A stretch of DNA of 64,000 nucleotides from Turritopsis dohrnii (lineage: Eukaryota > Cnidaria > Hydrozoa > Anthoathecata > Oceaniidae). Location: contig BQMF02000201.1 in assembly GCA_027922465.2 (NCBI GenBank), positions 654,237 through 718,236 on the forward strand, in the 5' to 3' direction. The position numbers and the translations under genes were made by a program. The notes under the pieces were generated by a model. It was not told the DNA's origin. It did not search any database and was given only the letters and a program-made list of their open reading frames with translations. Below are positions 1 to 11,000 of the stretch, piece after piece. Position 1 is the first letter of the stretch. Every line of letters starts with the position of its first letter.

Positions 1-684
1 TCCAAAAATATAAGTTGTTATTTGTAAAAATGTTTATTTTAAAGGATATTAACTATTTTTTCTTTCGACACGGTTGTTAATTTTGTAATGATCAATAAAA
101 CAGACTTTTAAAGAGCAATTAATTCTCTGTTTCGTTGAAACAACCGCTGTTGGTGATGTTGTGATAAGTTTGTCACGAAATATTTTGAATAGGCACAAAC
201 TTTTCTTCATTGTGTAAACTTACCTTAAGGTTTTTATTATGATTTAATAACTTTGTATTCCCAACGCTTTGCCAAAATCTTTATAAGGAAAAAAACTTTA
301 AGAAGGTTTTTAAAATCTTCGTGTATGATTTTTAGAAATAAAACTTTGATGTTTCAAGTTTGTAAAAAAATATGTGTTTCCACGTATAAATGCAGTATAA
401 ATGCAGCTTTATCACGACATTTTAGTTTTTCACGACTTTCCATATTACTCGAGTCATTAACTTCTATTCAAGCAAGCGTTAATCGATCATTATTGATTTA
501 ATTGCGAGGTTTCATGGTAAAATCAATTATATCTCCCTAAAAATTTATTTTTTCTATTAAGAAGGTCAAATATTTAGAAAACTCAAAAAATCCTCTTTCC
601 AACGGTATGAAAACCTCATTGCATTGGTGAAAATTCGAAAAGTTATTTGTGTTTTAAATGAGTGACCCACTTTCTCGTGGACAC
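1..684. other. AT-rich intergenic stretch, nothing recognised
   Basis: No open frame with a plausible domain, no splice-bounded exon and no clear inverted repeat was seen here. The stretch may be the decayed margin of the repeat that starts near 685. Confidence 0.5.
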
Positions 685-1649
685 ACTGTACTTTGGGATA
701 GACATTATAAGCAAATAACTGTCAAAGGCAATCAAAAACCTCTACTAAAATCTCTACTAACATTACATTCCAAATTAGAAAAAAAGAGAGTTATATATTT
801 TCAACAAAAAATAAGGGCTTAGAATGATGATTTATCAAATTAAACTCAAGTATTCAGATTTAACATTATTTAGTTCAAAAACATATGTTCACACACATTA
901 TTTTATCAGAATAAGAACTCCTAAACATACTGTAAATGTGATGAATACAGTGCGGTAACTGGCGGGGTGTGTTGGGTGCGATCACACTGCCCTCGGATTT
1001 AGGTTGCCCTTTTCTCTTAGCAAGCAATTTTTCATATGCTTGTAATAAGAAAAAGGTTATTCGTAATTAGAAAAATTAACAGTAATTAACAGTTCATATA
1101 TGTGATCATGGAATTCATTCATAGTAAATTCTATTTAGGAAGCACACTCAATCAGATTCTTTCATGTTATTATCATTTGTCTCAATCCTGTTGTGTATTA
1201 AAAAATTACGTTGGTTTTCTGAAATTCTTGTTGTAGCTATATAATATACAACGTCACGTTTTTACTTGCAGTTTTTGTTATATACATTATATACTCTTTG
1301 AATTAACATAACAGAGTTTTCTCCACATAAAGTAAAGGGCTCGACAGCTCCCTTCATTATGGCTGTGTTGTGCCATGATGTGTTTTCATGTCAGGTTAAT
1401 GAGTCTTTAGCCTGGCTGATAAAATTTCGCCTTTGCTCTAATGCCACAGCTTCAATCCTTTACTGTTCCAAGAAATTAATTACTAATCATTGTAGCACTG
1501 TTGTTATCATCAATAAACAATAAATATCAGTGACATTTTTTAGATATAAATATTTTTGTTTCTGTTTTTCACACGTTCATTCAAAATATAACACAAAACA
1601 TTCTAAGAAAACACTGAACTAAAATCATTTATTTCCATCATTTAATATT
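685..1649. repeat. Dispersed repeat / segmental duplication, arm A
   Basis: Aligns by eye with a second copy (arm B) at about 21,655-22,020 and 25,690-26,367. Both copies share, in order, the words around 'tagacat...ataagcaaat', the 'gtgatcatggaattcat' block (about 1,102 and 25,702), the 'agcacactc...cagattctttca' block, and 'ttccatcattta'. Arm A continues after the fold-back element at 3,331-3,445. No coding potential was seen. The underlying repeat class is unknown. Confidence 0.7.
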
Positions 1650-3330
1650 TGTGACAGTTTATGGGAAAAGGATAACAATCGAAAAAGCGATTCTTTAAAA
1701 TCGATTTTTAGCTGCAAAAAATCGATTCAAAATAATCGGAAAAGCGATTTCGAAATCGATTCACTTGAATCGGAAAAGCGATTCACTAGAATCGGAAAAT
1801 CGATTCATTAGAATCGAAAAAGCGATTCACTTGAATCGGAAAAGCGATTCACTTGAATTGGAAAAGCGATTCACTTGAATCGGAAAAGCGATTTCAAAAA
1901 ATCGATTTGTAAGTCAGAAGTGATGTTAATTATAAGAATAAAGTTAATAAGTTAATAAGATTTTCATCATCGTAGATTCTCTATGTATCATAATAAAATA
2001 GAAGTATTAAACCTCAAATTATAAACAAGAACCAAATGGTGAAAAACGGCATTATAAAACTGGCGCAATAATACATAATAGATACAAAAACACCATCCAT
2101 CTGGAAATAGATTTTTATTTTTAAGGCTGTTTTTGGAAAATTTAATGCGGAAAGAAACGGACGAATACTACAGAAAGCCGTGATAGGATCTTTCGCTAAT
2201 GTAAACGTAGCTTAATTAATAACCAGAATTTATAACAAAAGAAATATACTTGCATGAGCTGCAAATAGACAGATGTGCGCCAAGAGAGAAAAAAAATCTT
2301 TTCGAAAAGAAAATGTAAATAAAAACTAAAAATCGTTGCTATCGCCATAATAAGATTATTTGTTTACATAGTAGATTCCATGTTTCATATATGTGACCGT
2401 CCAAGGGATTGTGATAACAAACGATATAAATAAAATAAAGTAACGGTATTTTGTTAGAAAGTAGGATTCACCTACTACTACGTTTCGTTTCGTTCAACGT
2501 CTATGTATGTATGTTTATATTTTTCATATTCCCATGCGCCAGTTTTCGAAGTTGGAACATAACCGGGAGTATTATATCTAATTGCTATTTTGCCAAATAA
2601 AAATAAAAAGTTTTTTTATTGATAAAGATGTCTACACACTCAAAAGATGTTGTTGTTATCGCGACTTCAGCATTAATTTGAAAACTCAATGTGACGGATG
2701 TATAATTACAGGTAGCACGCGCTCGTGTTTAATAATGACTGAGTACCTGGTTCTTATTCACTAAGAGATAAAATAAACAACAGTTTGTTCTCAAGTTGCT
2801 ACAAATAGAAACTGTCTGCTATAATTCTTTTTTTTGTTTAAGTTGTTCCACCCCTGTTCACATAACAGAACATGGTTCACATTCAGTTTAAGAAAAAAGA
2901 AAAAAAAGTTTGTTTTAAAGTTATTACCAATAGAAACCGTCCCTTACAATTCTTTTTTGAGTTGTTCGATCGATATTTTGGTTTATTCCTTGGGGGAAAT
3001 GTTTATCAGAATTTTAATCAACACTTGTGAGTGAGTGATATAGAATCAAAAAAGCGATTCATTAGAATCGGAAAAGCGATTCATTGGAATCGGAAAAGCG
3101 ATTCATTAGAATCTAAAAAGCGATTCATTAGAATCTAAAAAGCGATTCATGTGAATCGGAAAAGCGATTCATGTGAATCGGAAAAGCGATTCATGTGAAT
3201 CGGAAAAGCGATTATTTGAAGCTAAAAATCGATTTTAAAGAATCACTTTTTAGCTTCAAATAATCGCTTAATCGATTAAGCGATTCAAATCGCTTTTTCG
3301 ATTGTTATCCTTTTCCCATAAACCGTCACA
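1650..3330. mobile_element. Fold-back (Foldback-like) element with palindromic sub-repeat arrays
   Basis: The two ends are inverted copies that begin TGTGACRGTTTATGGG and continue through GGATAACAATCGAAAAAGCGATT. The left array (about 1,681-1,911) and right array (about 3,043-3,300) are built from a roughly 22-base unit of the form 'ggaaaagcgattcacttgaatc', itself partly palindromic (gattc...gaatc). The interior (about 1,920-3,040) shows no transposase. Paralogous arm B at about 26,255 has the same flanks without the insertion, so the boundaries are set by an empty site. The target duplication is short: TT, or ATTT if the end is placed one base inward. I infer a non-autonomous element moved by an enzyme encoded elsewhere. 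Confidence 0.8.
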
Positions 3331-3445
3331 TTTCATCTGTCGAATCATCAAAAAGCTTGCAGAAAACAAAAACATTTTCCACTGCATTTGCACTGACTGA
3401 GAAAAAATGGCGTACCACTTCACTGAAGACTAGCCTCTATTCTTA
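3331..3445. repeat. Dispersed repeat arm A, continuation
   Basis: Continues arm A after the fold-back insertion. It matches about 26,256-26,367, including 'ttcatctg', 'gcactgactga' and 'actagcctctattctta'. Confidence 0.7.
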
Positions 3446-4207
3446 AGGCTGAAATACAATGATCATTGAAAAATGACAGTGTATATTCAGAAAAAAATGT
3501 CATTTTTTACACTCTCATTTTCAATGACATTGAAAAATGATAAGTTGAACATGTTCAACTTTTAATTTTTCAATGTCATTTTTTTTCTATTGTTTCGAAT
3601 CGAATCTATTGTTTTCGCGCACGTGTTCGTTGCACGCGATGTGATTTTAGACGCTATTAAAACGAAAACAACATTTTGAAGACTTTTACACGCGAAAATG
3701 AAGATGCAAGAAGCAACTGAAACATTTATTGAAATTTGGATGAGTCGACCAAGTTTTAATCGCATGTAAATAGCTTTGCAAAATTCAGGGATGAACTGGG
3801 CCAATGTGCTTTAACTTGAACAGGGATTGGGTCTCGTATTTTTTTCGTAATATCACCGTCTATGAGATGAAGCAGCTCATCGAAAATATTCGGTGGCATT
3901 CTTAAAAATCTCGCATATTCTGCGATTTCCCCCACACGTAATTCATGCATGAAGGTATTTTAGATGCCAAGTTCATTTCGTCTATTTAGCCATGCCTTTA
4001 CCCATGCACTTCTTTTTTTTTGATTTTCTGCGTTCAACTCTCTTTTTTGATAAAATGTAAACAACGACATCAGCTGCTGTTTCTTCTTCAGGGTCCATGT
4101 TTGTAATTTTCAATGAAAGTGTATTCGCGCCAAAATTTTAATTTCCAATGTCATTGGAATGTATCATTGAAAAATGATCATTGAAAAATGATAGTGTATT
4201 TCAGCCT
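3446..4207 (-). mobile_element. PIF/Harbinger non-autonomous element with transposase N-terminus remnant
   Basis: Terminal inverted repeats AGGCTGAAATACA...GTATTTCAGCCT are flanked by the 3-bp duplication TTA (3,443-3,445 and 4,208-4,210), the Harbinger signature. On the minus strand a remnant begins at the ATG at 4,098 (MDPEEETAADVVVYILSKK). It then carries the arrangement typical of Harbinger transposase N-termini: a basic 'SKKRSAWVKAWLNRRNELG' block, 'LRVGEIAEYARFLRMPPN', 'FDELLHLIDGDITKK' and 'PIPVQVKAH'. A TAA stop splits the two halves, where the related copy at about 29,370 reads TAT. The catalytic DDE part is absent. Arm B (26,365-26,367) keeps an uninserted TTA site. Confidence 0.85.
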
Positions 4208-4219
4208 TTAGCTACCTAA

Positions 4220-4388
4220 AGGCCGGTTTCCAGTTCATTCGCTGTGGTCGCACAACTGAGCGAACAGCTTTTTCATTTCGCTCAGTAGTTCAAATGATTT
4301 GAACTACCAGGCGAATGAGATTGCGTCAGCCAGTCAAAAATCAGTTCGCTCGATTCGCGCGACTGTGCAACCAAGTGGAAACCCGCCT
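4220..4388. mobile_element. 169-bp Harbinger-type MITE
   Basis: Imperfect inverted ends AGGCCGGTTTCCA / TGGAAACCCGCCT are flanked by TAA on both sides (4,217-4,219 and 4,389-4,391). It is too short to code. It lies 12 bases from the preceding Harbinger element. Confidence 0.75.
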
Positions 4389-4760
4389 TAACTACGCCAA
4401 AGTTCAATGTGGAACGAGTAAAAGCCTTTACTCCAGTGTAAGGAGGAATCCAGGCTAGAACTGTGGACAAAAATTCTGGAATAACGGACGGAAGGACATA
4501 CAAACGCTAATGAAAGATCAGCTGCTACTGCGCGCTGATCAATAATATCATTTGAGTAGTTCAATAGATCATGGGATCCCTTCAATGGACAGAAAAATAA
4601 AAAGTAATTCAGTAACAACACCTAACTTGTTTAAAAATCTATAATATAAAGACACTGCCATAGCTGCAAGTATACAAGTGGAATTTGAAGATGAAATAAG
4701 CATTTGAAAGTTGATATAAGATTGCTGTATTGCAAATTATCAATGTGAATATTTTTTCAG
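4389..4760 (+). other. Upstream region of the death-domain/helicase gene; first exon not found
   Basis: The first recognised exon (4,761) starts in phase 1 after a good acceptor (attttttcag). It therefore needs an upstream coding exon, or a non-coding first exon with translation starting at the internal ATG at 4,770. I see no upstream ATG exon with a phase-1 donor in this stretch. Confidence 0.35.
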
Positions 4761-5033
4761 GCATTCGGATGCTGGCTTATCATGCAGAGTTCGAATATTC
4801 TAGTGATTCTGCTAAAGGAAAAGAGTTCTATGAAAAGTTATTGCAATATGATACAGCAATGGTTAAAAGAAAATTTGCAACTTGTACTCGATCTGATAGA
4901 CCTTTCCTTGACTGTATGATGCACATGCTAACTAATATGTCAGAGATGGAAAAAACAGATTTGGTTGCCACACTTAAGGCTGATTGTTCTATTGAGACTG
5001 AGAACTTGCAGGTTCATTCTTCAATCACAAAAG
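4761..5033 (+). other. Exon 1 of recognised set: module X1 (unknown ~90-residue helical domain)
   Basis: A phase 1-1 exon of 91 codons. It begins GIRMLAYHAEFEYSS and contains the block 'RSDRPFLDCMMHMLTNMS'. The third recognised exon carries the same pattern (RMFAY..., QYDRPVLDCVMYVMTNFS), so the two are paralogous. The pattern is predicted helical and could be a divergent death-fold domain (DED or CARD-like). I cannot name it from sequence alone. The ATG at 4,770 is a possible translation start. Confidence 0.7.
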
Positions 5034-8000
5034 GTTTGTTAAGTTTACTTCAGAAAATCTATAATAATTTTATCTATTTATAGTTTGTCTGTCCTGCAAA
5101 ATTGTAGATTAACTTGCGTTATGAAATTGATTCACCATAAAGTCCACACAAAAAGTTTATATCGGTACAATGACAGTGTGAAAACCATTGCATTGTATTG
5201 ATTGCAACGAGGTAACTATATCAAGAACCGAACAGTACTAACAACTGACGTTTTTTGTTGTTAGTGATGAGATAAGTGGGAAATCCAGAGAGTTATTGAT
5301 AATGCTGAATCGTTAGGGGCGCCCAAAAAATGTGCCCAAAAAATTTAAGTTAAAGGTCTTTTTTAAGGGTTTGTTTGCTGATATAAAGTTATTTAAAATG
5401 TACTGTTTAAGTTATTTGACGAACGTATACAGTGTGTCTTAAAAAAAAAGTCGTCATCAAACTTGGAATGTGAATAACTTTTTATTTGTTGTTGTATATA
5501 ATAAATTTGATTTTTATATCACTCAATAGAAGATTTTGTAAACCTTTCAAAAATTAAAGTTTGGAAAAAATCAGGGAAGAAGAAAAATCAGTTTTTGTCA
5601 ATGATTCGCACTATTAACTTAAAAGTCCATTAACAGGTGAATGAAAAGAAATGATCTATTCAAGCAATGACAGTAATTTGGGAAATAATTTTCAAGCAAA
5701 ACAAGTTTAATCGTTTAAGTGTTCAGGAAATGACTTTTTTTAAATATCAACGCGGGATCTAAGTGCAAAGATAAAACTAGGGGACATTCAATAATTACGT
5801 CACGTCAAATTTGCTGTTTTAGAACCACCCACCCCCCCTCACCACGCTCCGTCACGTTTGAATATAAGACCCGTTTGCGTGACGTCACGCTTGGCAGAGA
5901 CATACACCCCCAGAGACATACATTGAGTATGGACTTAGCATTTTAAAACAATCAGAGCGATTTCATTAAGCTTCGTCATTAGTAAGGTGTTAATGGACTT
6001 TTATAAAGTTAATAGTGCGAATCGTTGATAAAAATTGATATTTCTTCTTCCCTGATATTTCTCACCTTCCAAAACTTTTTTAAAAATATTTAGAAGTATC
6101 AAAAGTGTCGACTCTGATACAAGTTTAATCATACATTAATCATACATTTTTTCTGTGCTTCACTGAAAAAAAAACAAAACATTCGTTTGATTGTTTTAGT
6201 CAATCAATGGCAAGACACTTGACCACACTTTACGAAACTTCAAACTCTATGAAACTTCAATATACTGCACTTATTGTTTCGGCCATGTAGACAAGGAAGT
6301 TAAGATTGAGAGAGTCGAGCTTTGCATTGGCGCTCAATCCTTGTGTTTGGGGTTCACAAGTTTAACGTCCCCCACTTGTTTACATTCTAAAATTAAAGAC
6401 AATGAACTTATTTCAAGGAATATAGGGTGTATCAGAGCTTTTACCTTCTAAAATTTTCTGTCCCCAACATCTTCAACAGCTTCAGGTGACACTAAACCAT
6501 GCATTCAGTAAGAAAACGTTATGCCCAAAAAACTTCTGGATTCGGCGCCTATTCATTGTAGATCAGTTTGTTTGAGCTCTACAACATGGTGCTACTGAAA
6601 TCTGAAAAGTATTTGATTTTTTCAGAATAAGAACAAACGAAATGAAGACATTCCTTGACTGTGGAGATACATTCCACCCTAACTTGTGTAGTGCGATATT
6701 TTCATTGTTTTCAACTGTTTTGGTGTGAATTTTTTAAACATCTTTCAAGTGTTATTTAAATTGTAGGTAGAAAACAATCCTAAAAGTTGCTTTTTAAAAC
6801 TATTTGAACTAAGTTTAGCGTGACTGATGACAGAAAATTTTATTATTAGTGCTGTTAGTAACAAGCTTATCTTTTGCGGTTTGAAAGATGAGTGCTTATT
6901 AAATCCGTTTTTTTATTGTTAGATGAAGGAAAAGAATATCTCTTTGATGCAACCAACTGTAATAGAATCTTTAAAACAATTTGTGAAGAGGCTTCCGAGG
7001 AATGGAGATTGATTGGTCACTTTCTATTAGATTTTAATGTCATTCAAACTGTTAGCGCAGATTTTCCAGATAATGTGAAAAAAAGACTTCAAACCATATT
7101 AGAAAAGTGGCACCATTCTGCACCTGCAGAGAAGAGGACATGGTTGCATTTGAGATCAATACTGATTTTCCTGAAAAAAGAAAATTTAGTATCAAAAGTT
7201 GAAAATGATGAAAAATATGAAGGTTGCCAGCAAGGTGTGATTTTATTAAATTTATTAGAAAAAAATTCCAAACTATAAAATTGCCCAGCCGGCAAAATCG
7301 TCAAAAAGTCACTCTGACGGAGAGAATTTTTATTGAAATTGTGTGCAAATTTATATAGAAATGCACTCCTTCGCAGAGATTTTTTAACAAATGTGCCAAC
7401 TGGGTGTGTCCTTCAAGCATTACAAGTTGTTCAGTTAACGACTTTTTGAATTTTTATTTGGCTAGTAGTTGTTGAAAACGCTGAACCTATAAACTAATGT
7501 ATGGTGGTGAAAGTTCTAAGATTATATCTCAATTTAGATTATCGAATGTTTGCCTACGTCATAGACCAACATTTCTCTGGCAACCTGTCAGAAGGGAAAA
7601 AATTTTGCGAAAGACTTTTCCAGAATAAAATGAATGTTGGACGAAAATTTCAACTTCTTTCACAATATGACAGACCTGTTTTGGACTGTGTCATGTACGT
7701 GATGACAAATTTTTCCAAAAAGAATGAGATGTATGACATTATTATGAAGGATCTTTCAATAAAAGATGTGCAACCTCCTCCATTTGATGAAAAAGGTTCG
7801 TGTAATATAAAGTTTCTATTTTAATCGAAATGCTTTGTTTACATATAGTTAAAAGTGGTTTATACTCAATGAGCACCATTTTATTTTATGGTGTAATGTA
7901 TTTAGAAATGTAAATGGGTGTTTATGTTTTGTTCTCCTCTTTGTTTGTCATGTTATGTCTACAGAGATTTAACATTTTACCATCCTCTCAGAATCCCCAT

Positions 8001-11000
8001 GATCACAGCATCAGAAGTATATATGAGTGGTTAGCAGCAGTCCTATGTCAAGCTATGTTGATAATCTTGTGAATCCCTCCAGTTCCTTGGAAATGGCTTT
8101 AGGGCACATTTTGTACTAATTCGATGGGTTCTCTTCATGAAACTGCTTCTCTACTATTCACCCCAGTGTGTGGCAGCACAAGGGCTTGAGATCAGAGGCC
8201 ATAATTGACAGGATTAGGAACTTCGAGTTGAACAGTCAGGTTCATTCCATGTGGGGCATCAGTTACTGCAGGAAGCTAGGGTGACATGGAGATTTTACGA
8301 TGCCAATGAGAGCTGTCTCAACACTCAATTCTGCTTTATCTATCACGGTAGTGCAACAGCCTAAATGAACATTTCTCCTCATGCGTAACCATCATCCATT
8401 TGTTTGTCATTTCATGTTCTGACATTTGGTTCCTGGCCGGTGGAGCACCTTAATGATCCTTTCGTTTCTTTTGTTCTAAATGGGTTCATGAAGAAAAACG
8501 CTACACTTATACACTTTATAAACTTTTTTTCATCCTCAAAGGGGTTTGATTCTTCTGCAGATTTAATGACACGTGATCTATTTAATGACACGTGATCTCT
8601 TCGTCAATTCCCAAGATTTCATTAGGTGAGTTCATTTGTGGGCCACGAAGACTGATCCATGTCAGATGTAGTTTCTCTCGTGGCCAGACACACCAGATGT
8701 CAAGACAATATTCATTCCACATAAGTGGAGCATCTTTCTGTTTCTTCTGCTGGATTTGCTGATGTAACTTTCTGATCCTGGTACATTGGTCCAGCTTTTG
8801 TTACCAGATGCTAGTATTTAGGGGAATTTGGGGCTGCATTAAGTTCAGTTGCTCTCCTTGTTGAGAGTTTAGTTGCTAAGTCATTCGAAAGTGTCCTGGT
8901 TGATGGGCTCACACAGGCTAAGTTTATTCACATTGTTGACAACTACATCAAAAAGCTGTCCTACTTGACAGTTCAGGTTCAGTCTTAGTTCAGATGCACT
9001 CCTAATACCCCCAAAAACTCTGATCCTCAATTTTGTGTGTCTTATGCTGCCCTCTACCAGTTCACTGCAAAAATATAGAAGCAGTAATGAAAATATTTTT
9101 TTACATAGTTCCACTTATATATTTTCAGGTATAGGTGATGATGAACAGCTCCATGATGAAAGTGAATGCACACAGATATTTGAAGCTATTTGTGAAGATG
9201 CTTGTGAGGAGTGGAGATATATATCCCATTTTCTCCTTGATTACCATGATATTCAAAGCATCTGTGTTGATTATCCAAATGATGTTAAACTAAGACTTCT
9301 AAAGATATTAGAAAGGTGGTTTGTATCTACAGCTCATGAAAAGAGAAGCTGGTTGTATTTGAGATCAGTGCTGATTTATCTAAATAACCACGACTTGGTG
9401 GCGAAAATTCAGAAAGGTAAAAGAAAGGCTCAAACTGAACGAGGTATTAACTTTTTATGGCTGTTGTTTTGGAATAAAGAAATGTATTGAATAGTCTGTA
9501 TTATTAGGATATTAGTACTTTGCTACATTTGAAAACCGTATAAAAGTGATTGTATATATCGAAATATAATAGTATAATAGTATAATGCTGCATACGTCTT
9601 ATGGAAATCAAGACTAAGATTTTAGATGAATCACGAATCAAGAAGTAGCTATGCGTGCCAATATTATTTTTTTCAAATGCAGTAAAAAATCTTTTTAGAC
9701 AATCTTAAATGCAACTCAATGATCTTTTTTTTTTAGATTTTAATGAGAACTTGTTCAGTATCTTCAGGTGAAACTTTTCTTCTTATATGAAAGTTTCATT
9801 ATCAACTTTTAACTGATCTGTCATCATTGTATTTATTTTGAAATTATAGGAATAATGTCAGTTTCATGGAGAAGGAAAAGAAGAATCGATACAATGTGAC
9901 AGTGTCTGCTACAGTTCCAGAAAAATGGTCAATAATTTATTCATCTATTGAATGTCTCAATGAGAAGAACATGTTCATGGATAAACAAAAAGTATTTGAG
10001 GAGATCACAAAAGAAGTTAGTGATCATTTAGATTGGTATGAGAAACATGTTGTTGCTGTTAATGTGTTGGAGATTATTGAGAAATACAAAGAAGATGGAT
10101 ACCACAACAAAGAACAATTCAAATTGGTATTAACTGCCATTGCTAACACCTTCCATTTTTGCATCAAAATCCTAACAAAAGAAGAGATGACTGGTTTGTT
10201 TCATCTTAAAGACGAAAATCATCTTATATATCCAAGCCGTGTCCAAATATCAAGAGGTGTCATTGAAATGTATTTGATGGAAGGTGATATTATGCAACCA
10301 TTACAAAATGTAAAAGGTAAGGCGATTTTAATTTTTGTTTTCATTCTCATTAAACTCTCATTTTTCTTTTACTTTTTCGATAATTTTCATTGAAAATTCA
10401 TCAGGATGTCATGGTGTCAGTTTTGTGATTCTGTTTGCTGATAGCCAATCATATTCTTTTCTTTAGGTTGTGATGGCCAATCATATTCTTTTGTGATTCT
10501 GTTTGTTTGTTGATTTATTTGTTAAAGAAGGTCATACAATTGTGAAATAAGCAGTGATGTGGACCTACTATAAAACAATATAATTACAAAAATATATGAT
10601 AAAACTTCTAATAAGTATTCAGTTGTATTGTAGTATTGCCTAGTTTTAGAATGATATGTAATTTGCCAAAGACTTGACCTAGGCAATTTGAGAAACTTAA
10701 ATTTCCAGAAATGAGAATTTGACATTTCAGGCGTTTGATTGAGTATTTACTTCAGAAAAAATTTAAAGAACTTAACATATGCGATAAAATAATATTAAAT
10801 CTGTGTAAAAAAAGTAAAATATTTCGTAACTATTAAAACTATGAATAGCAAATAAGTATCAGGAGTTAAATTTAAATTGAAAGATGAGTTAGGGTAAGGG
10901 GTTTTGAATTTAATGTCATATGCCCACAAAAGTGTTCAACAAGGTTATCTTTGGTGATTGGATAATTCATGTATGCTGTGTTTTCTGCATTTGAGAAGTA

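Noticed and set aside
1681..1911. Regularly spaced repeats resembling a CRISPR array
   Set aside because: The units are contiguous palindromic sub-repeats without unique spacers, and an inverted array sits at the other end of the same fold-back element.
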